From: Planctomycetota bacterium | GTDB lineage: Bacteria; Planctomycetota; Phycisphaerae; Sedimentisphaerales; Anaerohalosphaeraceae | Length of the DNA stretch: 64,000 bases | Reading direction: 5' to 3' | Assembly (NCBI GenBank): GCA_016873215.1 | Contig: VGXU01000001.1 | Span: 1-64,000, forward strand | Shown here: positions 1-8,519 of the stretch, one piece after another | How the letters are laid out: every line of letters starts with the position of its first letter | Position numbering within the stretch: the stretch's first letter is position 1 | The notes under the pieces: model-generated | Told to the model about the DNA's origin: nothing | Databases searched by the model: none | The model's input: the letters and a program-made list of their open reading frames with translations, nothing else | Position numbers and translations under genes: made by a program

Positions 1-145
1 CAAGTGACAGTAAAATATCACTGTAGGATAATAGCCAGTTCAAATCGATAACAGTTGTTTTTTGCTGTAATATCATGCAATTAAAATAGTTATATCATAA
101 CAGTCTCAAGTTAATGGGACAGTATTGATTTTTGGGGGTAAATTG

Positions 146-1216
146 TTAGTCGAGATTTGCACGTGGTCCGTGATTTCGTGAACCATAGCCAGTGCCGATG
201 GTTCTGCCGATGGAGGCAATACGGGCGGCCAGGCATTCCTGGCATTGTTTGGCCGTTTCGTTCAGACAGGCTTTGCCGGGATAGATCTCGTACAGGGTAC
301 GGTATTGGACCGGCGTCACATTGGGCATCACGACATTGGCGCCGCGGGCCAGCCCTAATTCCCGCCCGCTTTCTTTATTCATTGTTGCCAGCGCCGTTGT
401 GCTGGGTATATTTGCCTGTGGGCACACCAGCCGAGTTAGAGCGACGACTTTGTAGGTCATTAATTCTGTATTCGGCACCTGCTTTTCGGGGGAAATATCG
501 GGTTTAATTTCCCCCCGCCCCAGTGGCGTCAGGGGATTGGCAATATATGGCCCAACACCGACCATATCCATATCGAATTGCCGAAAGAAATCAATATCCT
601 TTGCCAGTGTGGCATACGTTTGTCCGGGGATGCCGATCATAACACCGGAACCGGTTTCGTAGCCCAATAGCTTAAGTTGCCTGAGGATTTCAAAGCGGTC
701 GATTGCCTGCTTTGGAAGCGGAGGATGTATCATCTTATACAACTCGGTATCAGAGGTCTCAAATCGTAACAGGTAACGGTCCGCCCCGGCATCTCGCCAG
801 CGTTGTAAATCTTCAAAGGGACGTTCGCCCATGCTGAGTGTGACTGCGAGAGGCAGCTCTGTTTTAATGCGTTTAACAATATCGGCCAGCCAATCGGTTT
901 TGATGCCGTAGTCCTCGCCGGCCTGCATCACGACCGTGCCGTATCCATAACGTGCGGCCTCTTCGGCGCAGGCGAAGATTTCGTCAGCATTCATTCGGTA
1001 ACGGGTCGTTTTTTTGTTGTCCGCGGCAAGCCCGCAATAGGTGCATTGCCGGACACAATAATTGCTGATTTCGATTAGACCCCGCAGATGGACGGTATCA
1101 CCAACGTATTCTTTGCGAACGGCATCGGCGGCGAGCCAGAGCTGCTCCAGTTTTTGCTTATCTGTTTCGCGAAGCCATGTTTCAAGTTCTTTGATTGTCA
1201 CATTTTTATTTAGCAT
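146..1216 (-). CDS. hydE: [FeFe]-hydrogenase maturase HydE (radical SAM)
   Basis: HydE is a radical SAM enzyme that helps build the diiron subcluster of the [FeFe]-hydrogenase H-cluster. The protein is about 356 residues, normal for the family. The radical SAM cysteines are seen as CVRQCTYC (C-x3-C-x2-C) near residues 50-57, directly after the family-typical stretch VHLRGLIEISNY. A longer frame begins at 1261, but the ATG at 1216 gives the usual HydE N-terminus (MLNKNVTIKELETWL). This start overlaps the end of hydF by 11 bases, which suggests translational coupling. It is the last gene of hydG-aspartase-hydF-hydE. No strong Shine-Dalgarno is seen, consistent with coupling to hydF. Identity is secure; the exact start is less so. 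Confidence 0.95.
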   Translation of the reverse strand: MLNKNVTIKELETWLRETDKQKLEQLWLAADAVRKEYVGDTVHLRGLIEISNYCVRQCTYCGLAADNKKTTRYRMNADEIFACAEEAARYGYGTVVMQAGEDYGIKTDWLADIVKRIKTELPLAVTLSMGERPFEDLQRWRDAGADRYLLRFETSDTELYKMIHPPLPKQAIDRFEILRQLKLLGYETGSGVMIGIPGQTYATLAKDIDFFRQFDMDMVGVGPYIANPLTPLGRGEIKPDISPEKQVPNTELMTYKVVALTRLVCPQANIPSTTALATMNKESGRELGLARGANVVMPNVTPVQYRTLYEIYPGKACLNETAKQCQECLAARIASIGRTIGTGYGSRNHGPRANLD

Positions 1217-2420
1217 GTTTATGATACGCTTCCAGTGCGGCGGGGAAGGGTGATAATGCACGTTCGAAGATGCCTAAACTATAGGCAATAGTCAGGCCGT
1301 AATTGGTTATCGGCAGGCCGGCTTTTCGGCATTCGAGGATGCGCGAGAGCATTTGTCGGCGGTTCCACATGCAGCCGCCGCAATGAATGACTAATTTATA
1401 AGGCGACAGGTCTTCGGGCCAGTCGCGGCCGGGAAGTGTCGTAAAGTCGAGTTTGCCGCCGACATATTGCGTCAGCCAGCGGGGGATTTTGACCCTGCCG
1501 ATGTCTTCGCCGATGGGATGATGCGAGCAGGCCTCCGCAATCAGGACTTTGTCGCCGGGCTTGAGGCTTTCGATGGCCATGGCGCCGAGGGTCTGGGCGA
1601 CAAGGTCTCCTTTAAACCGTGCAAACAAAATCGAGAAGCTGGTCATGAGGATGTTTTTGGGCGTATCGGCAGCAACTTTCAGGAAGGCCTGCGAATCGGT
1701 GACGATTAATTTTGGCGGCTGTTTTAGATTTTCAATTGCGGAACGCAGTTCGCGCTCTTTAACGACCATACAGCAGGCATCGCCATCAAGCAGGTCGCGG
1801 ATAGTCTGTACCTGCGGCAGTATCAATCGGCCTTTGGGGGCTTCTTTGTCGATAGGGACTACAAGGATGGCCGTTTGGCCGGGACCCACGAGGTCGGAGA
1901 CGATGGACGGATTTTCTATAAAGTCCGCGGGGGCATTATCGAGAAGGGCCTGACGAAATTCAGCAATGCCTTTGTTTTCTTTGACGCTGGTCCGGACGAC
2001 GGCGACTTTTATGCCGTGCAGGTTGGCGGACTTTGCGATGTCTATTTTGTTGAATACGGCGATATAAGGAATCTTTAACTCGGTTAATTCTTTGGCGATT
2101 TTATCTTCGAAGTCCATCCATGGGCCGTCGGTGATGATAACGCCAAGGTCGGTACGTTCAAAGACCTTGCGGGTTTTGGCGATACGCAATTGACCCAGGG
2201 CGCCGACGTCGTCGATGCCGGCCGTGTCGATGAAGACCACCGGGCCCAGCGGCAGCAGTTCCATCGGTTTTTCGACCGGGTCTGTTGTGGTGCCGGCGAT
2301 GTCGGATACAATCGATACATCCTGGCCGACGACGGCGTTAAGCAGGCTCGATTTACCGACGTTGCGCCGACCGAACAGGCCGATGTGGAGACGTAAACTT
2401 TTTGGCGTCGATTGGGTCAT
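1206..2420 (-). CDS. hydF: [FeFe]-hydrogenase maturation GTPase HydF
   Basis: HydF is the scaffold GTPase that receives the diiron precursor made by HydE and HydG and delivers it to apo-HydA. The 404 residues match the family. The N-terminal G domain shows the P-loop GRRNVGKSS, the switch region DIAGTTTDP, the G3 motif DTAG and the G4 motif NKID. The C-terminal Fe-S domain shows CSHHP and HCGGC, the expected CxH...HCxxC ligand set. Its ATG overlaps the stop codon of the upstream aspartase gene (ATGA arrangement), and its own end overlaps hydE, so the three genes are almost certainly co-transcribed and coupled. Confidence 0.96.
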   Translation of the reverse strand: MTQSTPKSLRLHIGLFGRRNVGKSSLLNAVVGQDVSIVSDIAGTTTDPVEKPMELLPLGPVVFIDTAGIDDVGALGQLRIAKTRKVFERTDLGVIITDGPWMDFEDKIAKELTELKIPYIAVFNKIDIAKSANLHGIKVAVVRTSVKENKGIAEFRQALLDNAPADFIENPSIVSDLVGPGQTAILVVPIDKEAPKGRLILPQVQTIRDLLDGDACCMVVKERELRSAIENLKQPPKLIVTDSQAFLKVAADTPKNILMTSFSILFARFKGDLVAQTLGAMAIESLKPGDKVLIAEACSHHPIGEDIGRVKIPRWLTQYVGGKLDFTTLPGRDWPEDLSPYKLVIHCGGCMWNRRQMLSRILECRKAGLPITNYGLTIAYSLGIFERALSPFPAALEAYHKHAK

Positions 2421-3814
2421 GTTCTTTTATTTCCGAGACAACAGACGGATTGAGGGCTGATGAGAGCGTCGAAATCTGTCCGGGTCATAAGATTTTGTTC
2501 GAGAACCAGTTGACGAATGGTTTTACCGCTGGTGGCCGCGAGTTTGGCAATTTGGTCGCAACGCTCATAACCGAGTTTTTCAACCAGGGCAGTAACAGTC
2601 GCGGTGGCGTTTTCAACGGATTGCCTGCATTGAGCGCGGTTGGCAGCAAGGCCATTGATACAGAAGAGTTTTAAAATCTCGCAGGCGGTTGTGAGCAGTT
2701 CGATATTTTCCAGCAGGTTGGCCGCGATCAGCGGCATAAAGGCGTTGAGTTCGAGGCTTCCTGCGGAACAGGCCTGCGCGATAACGGTGTCGTTGCCCAT
2801 GACCTGCATGGCCGCCTCGCTGACGGATTCGGGGATGACCGGGTTAACTTTGCCGGGCATGATGGAAGAACCGGTTTGTCGCGGAGGCAGGGCGATTTCA
2901 CCCAGACCGCCGGTCGGGCCGCTCGATAACAGACGAAGGTCGCCGCAGATTTTTAGCAGAGATGTCGCGCAGGCTTTGAGGATGCCGGAGACTTCGACGA
3001 AGACATCGGTATTTTGTGTGGCTTCGACGAGATTTTCGGCGCGGGCCAGGCCAAGGCCGGTGATGTCGCGGAGGGTTTCAGTGACTTGGAAAATATAATC
3101 GCGCGGGGCCGCAAGGCCTGTGCCGATGGCGGTTCCGCCAAGATTAACGACGCGAAGCCGTTCGACGCATTTATATACACGCCAGCGGTCACGGTTGATC
3201 GCTTCGGCATAGGCAGCCATTTCACGGCCCAGCGTGGTCAGCGCAGCGTCCTGGTATTCTGTGCGGCCGATTTTGACGATGTCAGCAAATTCGCTTTCTT
3301 TGGATTGAAACGATTGCTGAAGTCCAACCAGTGCCAGTTCGAGTTTTTGAATCAGCCATATCGCCGCGATTCGCATGGCAGTCGGAAAAGTATCATTGGT
3401 GGATTGGCAGTGGTTGATGTCATCGAGCGGATGAATACGGTCGTACGCACCCAGAGGCAAACCGAAAATCTGCAATGCGCGGTTGGCGATCACTTCATTG
3501 ATATTCATGTTCAGACTAGTGCCGGCGCCGCCCTGGAATAAATCGACTTTAATATGCTGACTGAGACGGCCGTCGGCCATTTCCATCGCGGCATGCAGTA
3601 TGGCGGCGGCTTTGGGTTTGTTGTCGGACCAGTCACCGAGCGCTATGCAGGCCTGGATACAGGCCTGTTTGACGATTCCATAGGCTCGGACGAAAACATC
3701 CGGTACAGGACGAGAAGTAAAGGGGAAATTGGCCATAGCACGGGCGGTATGAATACCATAGAGCGCGTCAGCCGGAATTTCCATTTGTCCCAGAGAGTCG
3801 GTTTCTATTCGCAT
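2417..3814 (-). CDS. aspA: aspartate ammonia-lyase embedded in the hydrogenase maturation operon
   Basis: This fumarase/aspartase superfamily enzyme should convert L-aspartate to fumarate and ammonium. The 465 residues are full length. The signature loop is seen as GSSIMPGKVNP near residues 315-325, with other family blocks GGAGTSLNMN and STNDTFPTA. The gene lies 9 bases downstream of hydG and overlaps hydF by 4 bases, so it belongs to the maturation operon rather than to amino-acid catabolism. Aspartase-like genes occur beside hydEFG in other anaerobes, and ammonium is a plausible nitrogen source for the azadithiolate bridge of the H-cluster. That link is inference here. A fumarase or argininosuccinate-lyase activity is less likely from the motifs. 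Confidence 0.88.
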   Translation of the reverse strand: MRIETDSLGQMEIPADALYGIHTARAMANFPFTSRPVPDVFVRAYGIVKQACIQACIALGDWSDNKPKAAAILHAAMEMADGRLSQHIKVDLFQGGAGTSLNMNINEVIANRALQIFGLPLGAYDRIHPLDDINHCQSTNDTFPTAMRIAAIWLIQKLELALVGLQQSFQSKESEFADIVKIGRTEYQDAALTTLGREMAAYAEAINRDRWRVYKCVERLRVVNLGGTAIGTGLAAPRDYIFQVTETLRDITGLGLARAENLVEATQNTDVFVEVSGILKACATSLLKICGDLRLLSSGPTGGLGEIALPPRQTGSSIMPGKVNPVIPESVSEAAMQVMGNDTVIAQACSAGSLELNAFMPLIAANLLENIELLTTACEILKLFCINGLAANRAQCRQSVENATATVTALVEKLGYERCDQIAKLAATSGKTIRQLVLEQNLMTRTDFDALISPQSVCCLGNKRT

Positions 3815-3823
3815 GTGTTCATC

Positions 3824-5227
3824 TCAGCAATAGACGTCGTGTTTTCCGCTTTTTACCGCCGCCAGCATTTTTTCGCTGCGTTGACGCGGCTCATCATCCA
3901 TTTCTTTGACGACTTTGTCAATGAGCGACAAGCCGAGCTGTTTGGTTTTTTCAGAGGCGTAGTCCTGCAGGTATTCGAGAAACGTTGACAGGGCGTTTGG
4001 ATCGCAGTGTTCCTTGATCAGGCCGGGTTTGGCGAGGTCCATGAAATCTTTGCCCGTACGGCCGAGGCGGTAGCAACCTGTGCAGAAGGACGGGATATAT
4101 CCTAAATTCGTAACATCGTAAATGATCTCATCCAGCGGCCGATGGTCGCCAAGCGAGAATTGTGCTTCATCCTCGATACTTTCCCCTTCCGCATAGCCGC
4201 CCGGATTGGTCCGACTACCGGCGGATATTTGGGAAACACCCAGCGCAAACGTCTCACGCCGCATTTTAGGCGTCTCCCGCGTAGACATAATAATTCCGGT
4301 ATAAGGCACCGCCAAACGCAAAATCGCAACAATTTTGCGGAACTCTGTATCACTCACCGGTTGCGGCGGATGGATTGATATATCCGAACCGGTTGCGGGT
4401 TCCAAGCGAGGTACACTGATGGTATGCGGGCCAACGCCAAATTTGTTTTCGAGATGCTTGATGTGCTGCATCAGTGCCAGCATTTCAAAACGCCAGTCAC
4501 ACAGACCAAACAACACGCCGATGCCTACGTCATCAATTCCCGCTTCCATAGCGCGATCGATGGCAGTGACCCGCCAGTCGTAATCCATTTTTTTCCCGGC
4601 AACATGAACATTGGCATACGTCCGGCGATGATAGGTTTCCTGGAACAACTGATACGTACCGATATTCGCGGCTTTCAGTTGTTTGAATTCATCCCGTGTC
4701 AGCGGCGCGATGTTGACGTTGACCCGGCGAATTTCACCGTTCCCGGTTTTGGTGGCATAAATCGTATCCACGGCATCCAATATATATTGAAAACCTTGCC
4801 TTGGGTAAGATTCTCCGGCGACCAGCAATATGCGTTTATGGCCCTGTTTTTCGAGGATTTCGACTTCTGCGGCGATTTCCTTCTGTGTCAGAACGCGGCG
4901 TTTGACTTCTTTGTTTTTAGCACGAAAAGCACAATAAAGGCATTCATTTCCACAAAGGTTGGAGATATACAGAGGGGCAAAAACCACCATTCGCTTCCCA
5001 TAGATAATGTCCTTGATTTGCTTGGCCGTTTTATATAGCTCAGCTAACAACTCCGGGTCATTAACCGCGGTCAGAATCGAGATGTCGTCTGTGTCTAACC
5101 CCTTTAATTGCATTGCCTTAGAATAGATTCGGTGAACCTCGGCGGCATTCGGGGTGCTGGCTGTATTGCTAAGACGATTTTCAATAATCTCTTCGTTAAT
5201 AATATTTGAAAAAACCGTTTTTGTCAT
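3824..5227 (-). CDS. hydG: [FeFe]-hydrogenase maturase HydG (tyrosine lyase)
   Basis: HydG is a radical SAM enzyme that cleaves tyrosine to make the CO and CN ligands of the H-cluster. The protein is about 467 residues from the chosen ATG. The radical SAM cysteines are CGNECLYC, and the C-terminal auxiliary cluster ligands are visible as CTGC followed 22 residues later by a cysteine (C-x2-C-x22-C), the feature that separates HydG from ThiH. A longer frame opens at 5278. The ATG at 5227 has an AAAGG ribosome site seven bases upstream and gives a typical N-terminus (MTKTVFSNIINEE). This is the first gene of the maturation operon, divergent from rex. Confidence 0.96.
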   Translation of the reverse strand: MTKTVFSNIINEEIIENRLSNTASTPNAAEVHRIYSKAMQLKGLDTDDISILTAVNDPELLAELYKTAKQIKDIIYGKRMVVFAPLYISNLCGNECLYCAFRAKNKEVKRRVLTQKEIAAEVEILEKQGHKRILLVAGESYPRQGFQYILDAVDTIYATKTGNGEIRRVNVNIAPLTRDEFKQLKAANIGTYQLFQETYHRRTYANVHVAGKKMDYDWRVTAIDRAMEAGIDDVGIGVLFGLCDWRFEMLALMQHIKHLENKFGVGPHTISVPRLEPATGSDISIHPPQPVSDTEFRKIVAILRLAVPYTGIIMSTRETPKMRRETFALGVSQISAGSRTNPGGYAEGESIEDEAQFSLGDHRPLDEIIYDVTNLGYIPSFCTGCYRLGRTGKDFMDLAKPGLIKEHCDPNALSTFLEYLQDYASEKTKQLGLSLIDKVVKEMDDEPRQRSEKMLAAVKSGKHDVYC

Positions 5228-5431
5228 TTTATGACCTTTTCTGAGAAGTATTCTTAATTTATGGGACATTAAAAACAATAACCATGTCTAAATTTTTAAA
5301 TGACTTAAGTACTCTAAAGATTAATTGTACAAAGAAGTTCTATTAAATGCAACAAAAAGAACAATTAAAATTAAACAAAGTAGATTATATATGTATATTT
5401 TATTTTGTTGTGAAATAAAGAATAATAAATA

Positions 5432-5460
5432 TTGACATAAACAATAAACATCAGTATAAT
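5432..5460 (+). promoter_or_regulatory. consensus sigma-70 promoter ahead of rex
   Basis: A perfect -35 TTGACA at 5432-5437 is separated by exactly 17 bases from a perfect -10 TATAAT at 5455-5460. The expected transcript would start near 5467 and carry a leader of about 100 bases before the rex ATG. Full consensus at both hexamers and spacer suggests a strong promoter that needs repression. Confidence 0.75.
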
Positions 5461-5526
5461 GAAAAAAATGATTTATTCCTTGTTTCTTTTTTTGTGCATA
5501 AGAGAGCAATATTGACATGTAGGCCT

Positions 5527-5543
5527 TATTTGGGACCCAAATA
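5527..5543. promoter_or_regulatory. 17-bp perfect palindrome in the rex leader
   Basis: The sequence TATTTGGG-A-CCCAAATA is perfectly symmetric and is followed by seven T residues (5547-5553), 22 bases before the rex ATG. It could be a repressor operator or a weak intrinsic attenuator in the leader transcript. The sequence does not match the usual Rex box, so the binding factor is unknown. Confidence 0.45.
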
Positions 5544-5565
5544 GTCTTTTTTTGGAAGAACAGTT

Positions 5566-6207
5566 ATGACCCTCAACAGAAGATGCATTATACGGATTTC
5601 GAGATATAAGAACGCCCTGAAGCGTCTTAAGGGGTTGGGTTTTGTGAAAGTTTTTTCCGGCAATCTTGCGGATGCCGCGGGCGTGACATCGTCGCAGGTT
5701 CGCAAGGATTTTTCTCTGTTCGGCATTACAGGCAATCGTCGAGGCGGCTACCACGTGAATGAATTGGTCGAACATATTGGGCGTATTCTGGGGAAAAATG
5801 AGCTTCAAAAAATAGTGATTGTCGGCATGGGCAACATCGGCAAGGCCCTGATGCGGTATCGTGGTTTTGAAGCCGGTGGAATTAAAGTGATAGCAGGGTT
5901 TGATATTGACCCGGCCAAGTATAGCAAGACGGCTGACACTCCGATTTTCCCGCTGGAGGATTTTCGGGAATTTGTGCATGCAAACGGCGTCAAAATTGCC
6001 ATCCTGTCGGTGCCGGATGTCGCGGCGCATCATGTATCGGAAGTGATGATTTCGGCGGGTATCAAAGGGATATTGAATTTTGCTCCGATTCAACTTCGCG
6101 GCGCTGAAGACGTGGTCATCAGCAGCATCAATCTGGAAGTGGAACTGGAGAACCTGATTTATTTTGTCAATGCGGGCGCCAAAACGAGGATAGATAGCGA
6201 GATATGA
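5566..6207 (+). CDS. rex: redox-sensing transcriptional repressor Rex
   Basis: Rex is a dimeric winged-helix repressor that senses the NADH/NAD+ ratio and commonly controls fermentation and hydrogenase genes. The 213 residues match the family. The N-terminal helix-turn-helix region contains SSQVRKDFSLFG, the hallmark of Rex, followed by the Rossmann NAD-binding motif GMGNIGKAL near residues 85-93. A GGAAG ribosome site lies about seven bases before the ATG. The stop codon overlaps the ATG of the histidine kinase gene (ATGA), so redox sensing and the two-component kinase are expressed together with the hydrogenase genes downstream. Confidence 0.95.
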   Translation: MTLNRRCIIRISRYKNALKRLKGLGFVKVFSGNLADAAGVTSSQVRKDFSLFGITGNRRGGYHVNELVEHIGRILGKNELQKIVIVGMGNIGKALMRYRGFEAGGIKVIAGFDIDPAKYSKTADTPIFPLEDFREFVHANGVKIAILSVPDVAAHHVSEVMISAGIKGILNFAPIQLRGAEDVVISSINLEVELENLIYFVNAGAKTRIDSEI

Positions 6208-8045
6208 AAACCCGCCGGTTAAAAAACAGGATTTTGCTGGGGTTCCTGGCGGTGATTTCCGTCCTGGGGGGCAGTATTTTTGCCCTTGGTTTCTATATGA
6301 TTAAGGAAGACATCTATGCCCGTGCCCAGCGGAGAGTGGGGAATTATATAGACAGCGCCAGAACGGTCTATGCCGGTGAAATTGAACGTATCGGCAATGC
6401 GCTGGAACTTGTCAACCTGCAGGATGATACTGAAACGCTGCGCGTGAAAATCAACCTTGATTACTTATATCGCATCGAAGTTTCCGAGGCGGCAGGCTGT
6501 CCCAGTGAAATTGTTCGCACCGCGGTGAAACGCGGAAAACCGGCTGGGGGTACACGGATCGCCGAATGGGCTGAAATAGCCCGAATGAGTCCGGAGGTTC
6601 AGTCCCGCAGCCGAATAACCATTTTGGTAACAGCCAAAGCGGGTCCCAGCAGCCGCAAAGAACTGGATTCGGCGATGGTCAAGGAATATGCCGTGCCGAT
6701 AAAAGATTCCGCCGGAAAAATGATTCAGGTGGTTTATGGTGGACGCGTCGCTAATCAGGATAATTATCTGGTGGACCGTATCCGCGACCTGGTTTTTGGC
6801 CAGGAAATGTATGAAAAATGGCCGGTAGGAACGGTGACGATTTTTCTGGACGACGTTCGAATCTGCACCAATGTTCTCGACGAAAACGGCAACCGGGCCA
6901 TTGGAACGCGGGTGTCTAAAGAAGTCTATCAGCAGGTAGTGAATAACGGTCAGCGCTGGCACGATCGGGCGTTCGTAGTCAACCGATGGTATATGACGGC
7001 TTATGAGCCGATCCGGAATATCAACGGTACGATTATCGGAATGCTGTATGTCGGGATGCTGGAATCGCCGTTTAACGCGCTGGCGGCTCGTGCGCTGGCG
7101 GCGTTTGTGGCGGTGGTTCTGCTGGCCAGCGCGGCGGCGTTTGTGTTTGCGATATGGCTGGCGGATTCGGTCAGCCGTCCGTTAATCAATCTGCTGGATG
7201 CGACAAAGAAGCTCAGCCGCGGAGAACTGGGCCATGAAGTGCAGACTCACGGAACGATTCTGGAAACCAATGAGTTGGCCGAATCGTTTAACGAAATGAG
7301 CATCAAACTGGAACAGCGGGAAGACCGTCTGAAAGTGACGAATGAGAAACTGGAAGATTTGAATAAGAGCTATCTCGATTTACTGGGTTTTGTGGCTCAC
7401 GAACTGAAGGGGATATTGTCTTCGACCATGATGAACGCCTATTCGCTTCACGACGGCTTTCTCGGAATGATTAATTTCAAGCAGAAAAGGGCAGTGGATT
7501 CCATTTGCCGGAATCTGGATTATCTGGCCGCGACGGTCAAGAAGTTTTTGAACTTGAGCCGGATTGAACGGGGCAATCTCGAAATCAATAAGACGTATTT
7601 CAATTTACGGGATGGCATATTTGAGCCGGCGGTACAGACGTTTATCAAACAAATCAGCGACCGGGGAATGAAACTGATCAACGAGATGGACCCGGCGATG
7701 CGTGTGCATGCTGACCAGGATTTGATGCAGATCGTGGCCAACAATCTGATTAACAACGCGGCCAAGTACGGCAGCGACAGCGGCAAAATCATCCTGCGCA
7801 GCCGACAGGATGATAAAATGGCGACAGTGGAAGTATATAACGACGGACGTCCAATTACATCTGAGCAGATGGCGAAGCTGTTTAAGAAATTCTCGCGGCT
7901 GGACGTGCCGGAGAAAAAACAAGTCAAAGGGACGGGACTGGGATTATATATTACCCGCCAGATTGTCGAAAGCCACGGCGGTTCGATCCGTGTGGAACCG
8001 AAAGAAAACGGGAACTCATTTATATTTACCATAGAAAGGGGATAA
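6204..8045 (+). CDS. membrane sensor histidine kinase (Cache-HAMP-HisKA-HATPase)
   Basis: The 613-residue protein has an N-terminal membrane helix (about residues 10-32), an extracytoplasmic Cache-type sensor region ending near FLDDVRICTNV and YMTAYEPI, a second membrane helix (about 288-315), a HAMP segment starting at SRPLINLLDATK, and a kinase core. The phosphoacceptor box is FVAHELKGIL, an unusual variant of the HELRTPL type. The ATP-binding domain shows NNLINNAAKYG and KGTGLGLYI. It overlaps rex and precedes the hydrogenase genes, so it probably reports an extracellular signal relevant to hydrogen or electron flow. The receiver protein at 12777-13160 at the end of the cluster is the likely partner. 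The ligand cannot be read from the sequence. Confidence 0.9.
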   Translation: MKTRRLKNRILLGFLAVISVLGGSIFALGFYMIKEDIYARAQRRVGNYIDSARTVYAGEIERIGNALELVNLQDDTETLRVKINLDYLYRIEVSEAAGCPSEIVRTAVKRGKPAGGTRIAEWAEIARMSPEVQSRSRITILVTAKAGPSSRKELDSAMVKEYAVPIKDSAGKMIQVVYGGRVANQDNYLVDRIRDLVFGQEMYEKWPVGTVTIFLDDVRICTNVLDENGNRAIGTRVSKEVYQQVVNNGQRWHDRAFVVNRWYMTAYEPIRNINGTIIGMLYVGMLESPFNALAARALAAFVAVVLLASAAAFVFAIWLADSVSRPLINLLDATKKLSRGELGHEVQTHGTILETNELAESFNEMSIKLEQREDRLKVTNEKLEDLNKSYLDLLGFVAHELKGILSSTMMNAYSLHDGFLGMINFKQKRAVDSICRNLDYLAATVKKFLNLSRIERGNLEINKTYFNLRDGIFEPAVQTFIKQISDRGMKLINEMDPAMRVHADQDLMQIVANNLINNAAKYGSDSGKIILRSRQDDKMATVEVYNDGRPITSEQMAKLFKKFSRLDVPEKKQVKGTGLGLYITRQIVESHGGSIRVEPKENGNSFIFTIERG

Positions 8046-8048
8046 ATC

Positions 8049-8402
8049 GTGGTGACGCCATTAGACATTATCAAGAAAAAACGTGCCCAGGCGGTGGCGC
8101 GGATTATCAGCAAAGGCTACCTGTCAACCAAGCGGGTCTATGTAGGGATGGCGACCTGCGAAATTGCCGCCGGGTCCAAAGACGTGATGGACATTTTTCG
8201 TCAGGCTGTGGCCAACGGCCTGACGGAGGTGTATCTGAGCCAGAAGGGCTGTGCCGGGCGGTGCAATCTCGAACCGACGGTGGAAGTGGTGGAAGAAGGT
8301 AAAATTCCGTACAAATACGGCAAGGTGACGCCGCAGAAAGCCCGCGATATCATCGAACGGCATCTGAAGAAAGGCGAAGTGATTCGGGAGTGGCTGATAT
8401 AA
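8049..8402 (+). CDS. thioredoxin-like [2Fe-2S] ferredoxin of the hydrogenase cluster
   Basis: This 117-residue protein resembles the small thioredoxin-fold [2Fe-2S] subunit found with NAD(P)-linked [FeFe] hydrogenases (HndB-like). Cysteines are visible in MATCEIAAGS and KGCAGRC. The start is a GTG at 8049 with GAAAGGGG upstream, overlapping the end of the kinase gene region by only a few bases of spacing. It sits between the kinase and the NuoF-like subunit, so it is probably an additional electron-transfer subunit or partner of the hydrogenase. Its exact electron partner is inferred from position only. Confidence 0.8.
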   Translation: MVTPLDIIKKKRAQAVARIISKGYLSTKRVYVGMATCEIAAGSKDVMDIFRQAVANGLTEVYLSQKGCAGRCNLEPTVEVVEEGKIPYKYGKVTPQKARDIIERHLKKGEVIREWLI

Positions 8403-8519
8403 AGTAAAAAGGCAAAAGGTAAAAGTAAAAATGTTTTACCTGAGATGGGATTTCAAAATACCGAAACGAAAAACAGTGGAAACATTCATTTCGGGATGAG
8501 AATAGAAAGGAAAGCAACG

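Larger units (their letters stand above)
5228..5565. promoter_or_regulatory. AT-rich divergent control region between hydG and rex
   Basis: The 338 bases between the two divergent operons are strongly AT-rich and hold no gene. They contain an excellent plus-strand sigma-70 promoter at 5432-5460, a 17-bp palindrome at 5527-5543, and an 8-bp TTGTACAA palindrome at 5325-5332 on the hydG side. A TTGTGAA sequence at 5408-5414 resembles a Rex half-site but lacks a good partner half. No clear promoter for hydG could be picked with confidence. Confidence 0.55.

Noticed and set aside
1-145. Possible terminator of the hyd maturation operon with ACAGT repeats
   Set aside because: Several ACAGT/ACTGT segments occur, but none makes a stem long enough with a T tract to call.
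5408-5414. TTGTGAA as a Rex operator upstream of rex
   Set aside because: Only a half-site; no acceptable second half at the correct spacing.
5473-6093. 206-codon frame antisense to rex
   Set aside because: It lies over a clear Rex gene whose motifs are exact; codon use follows the Rex frame.
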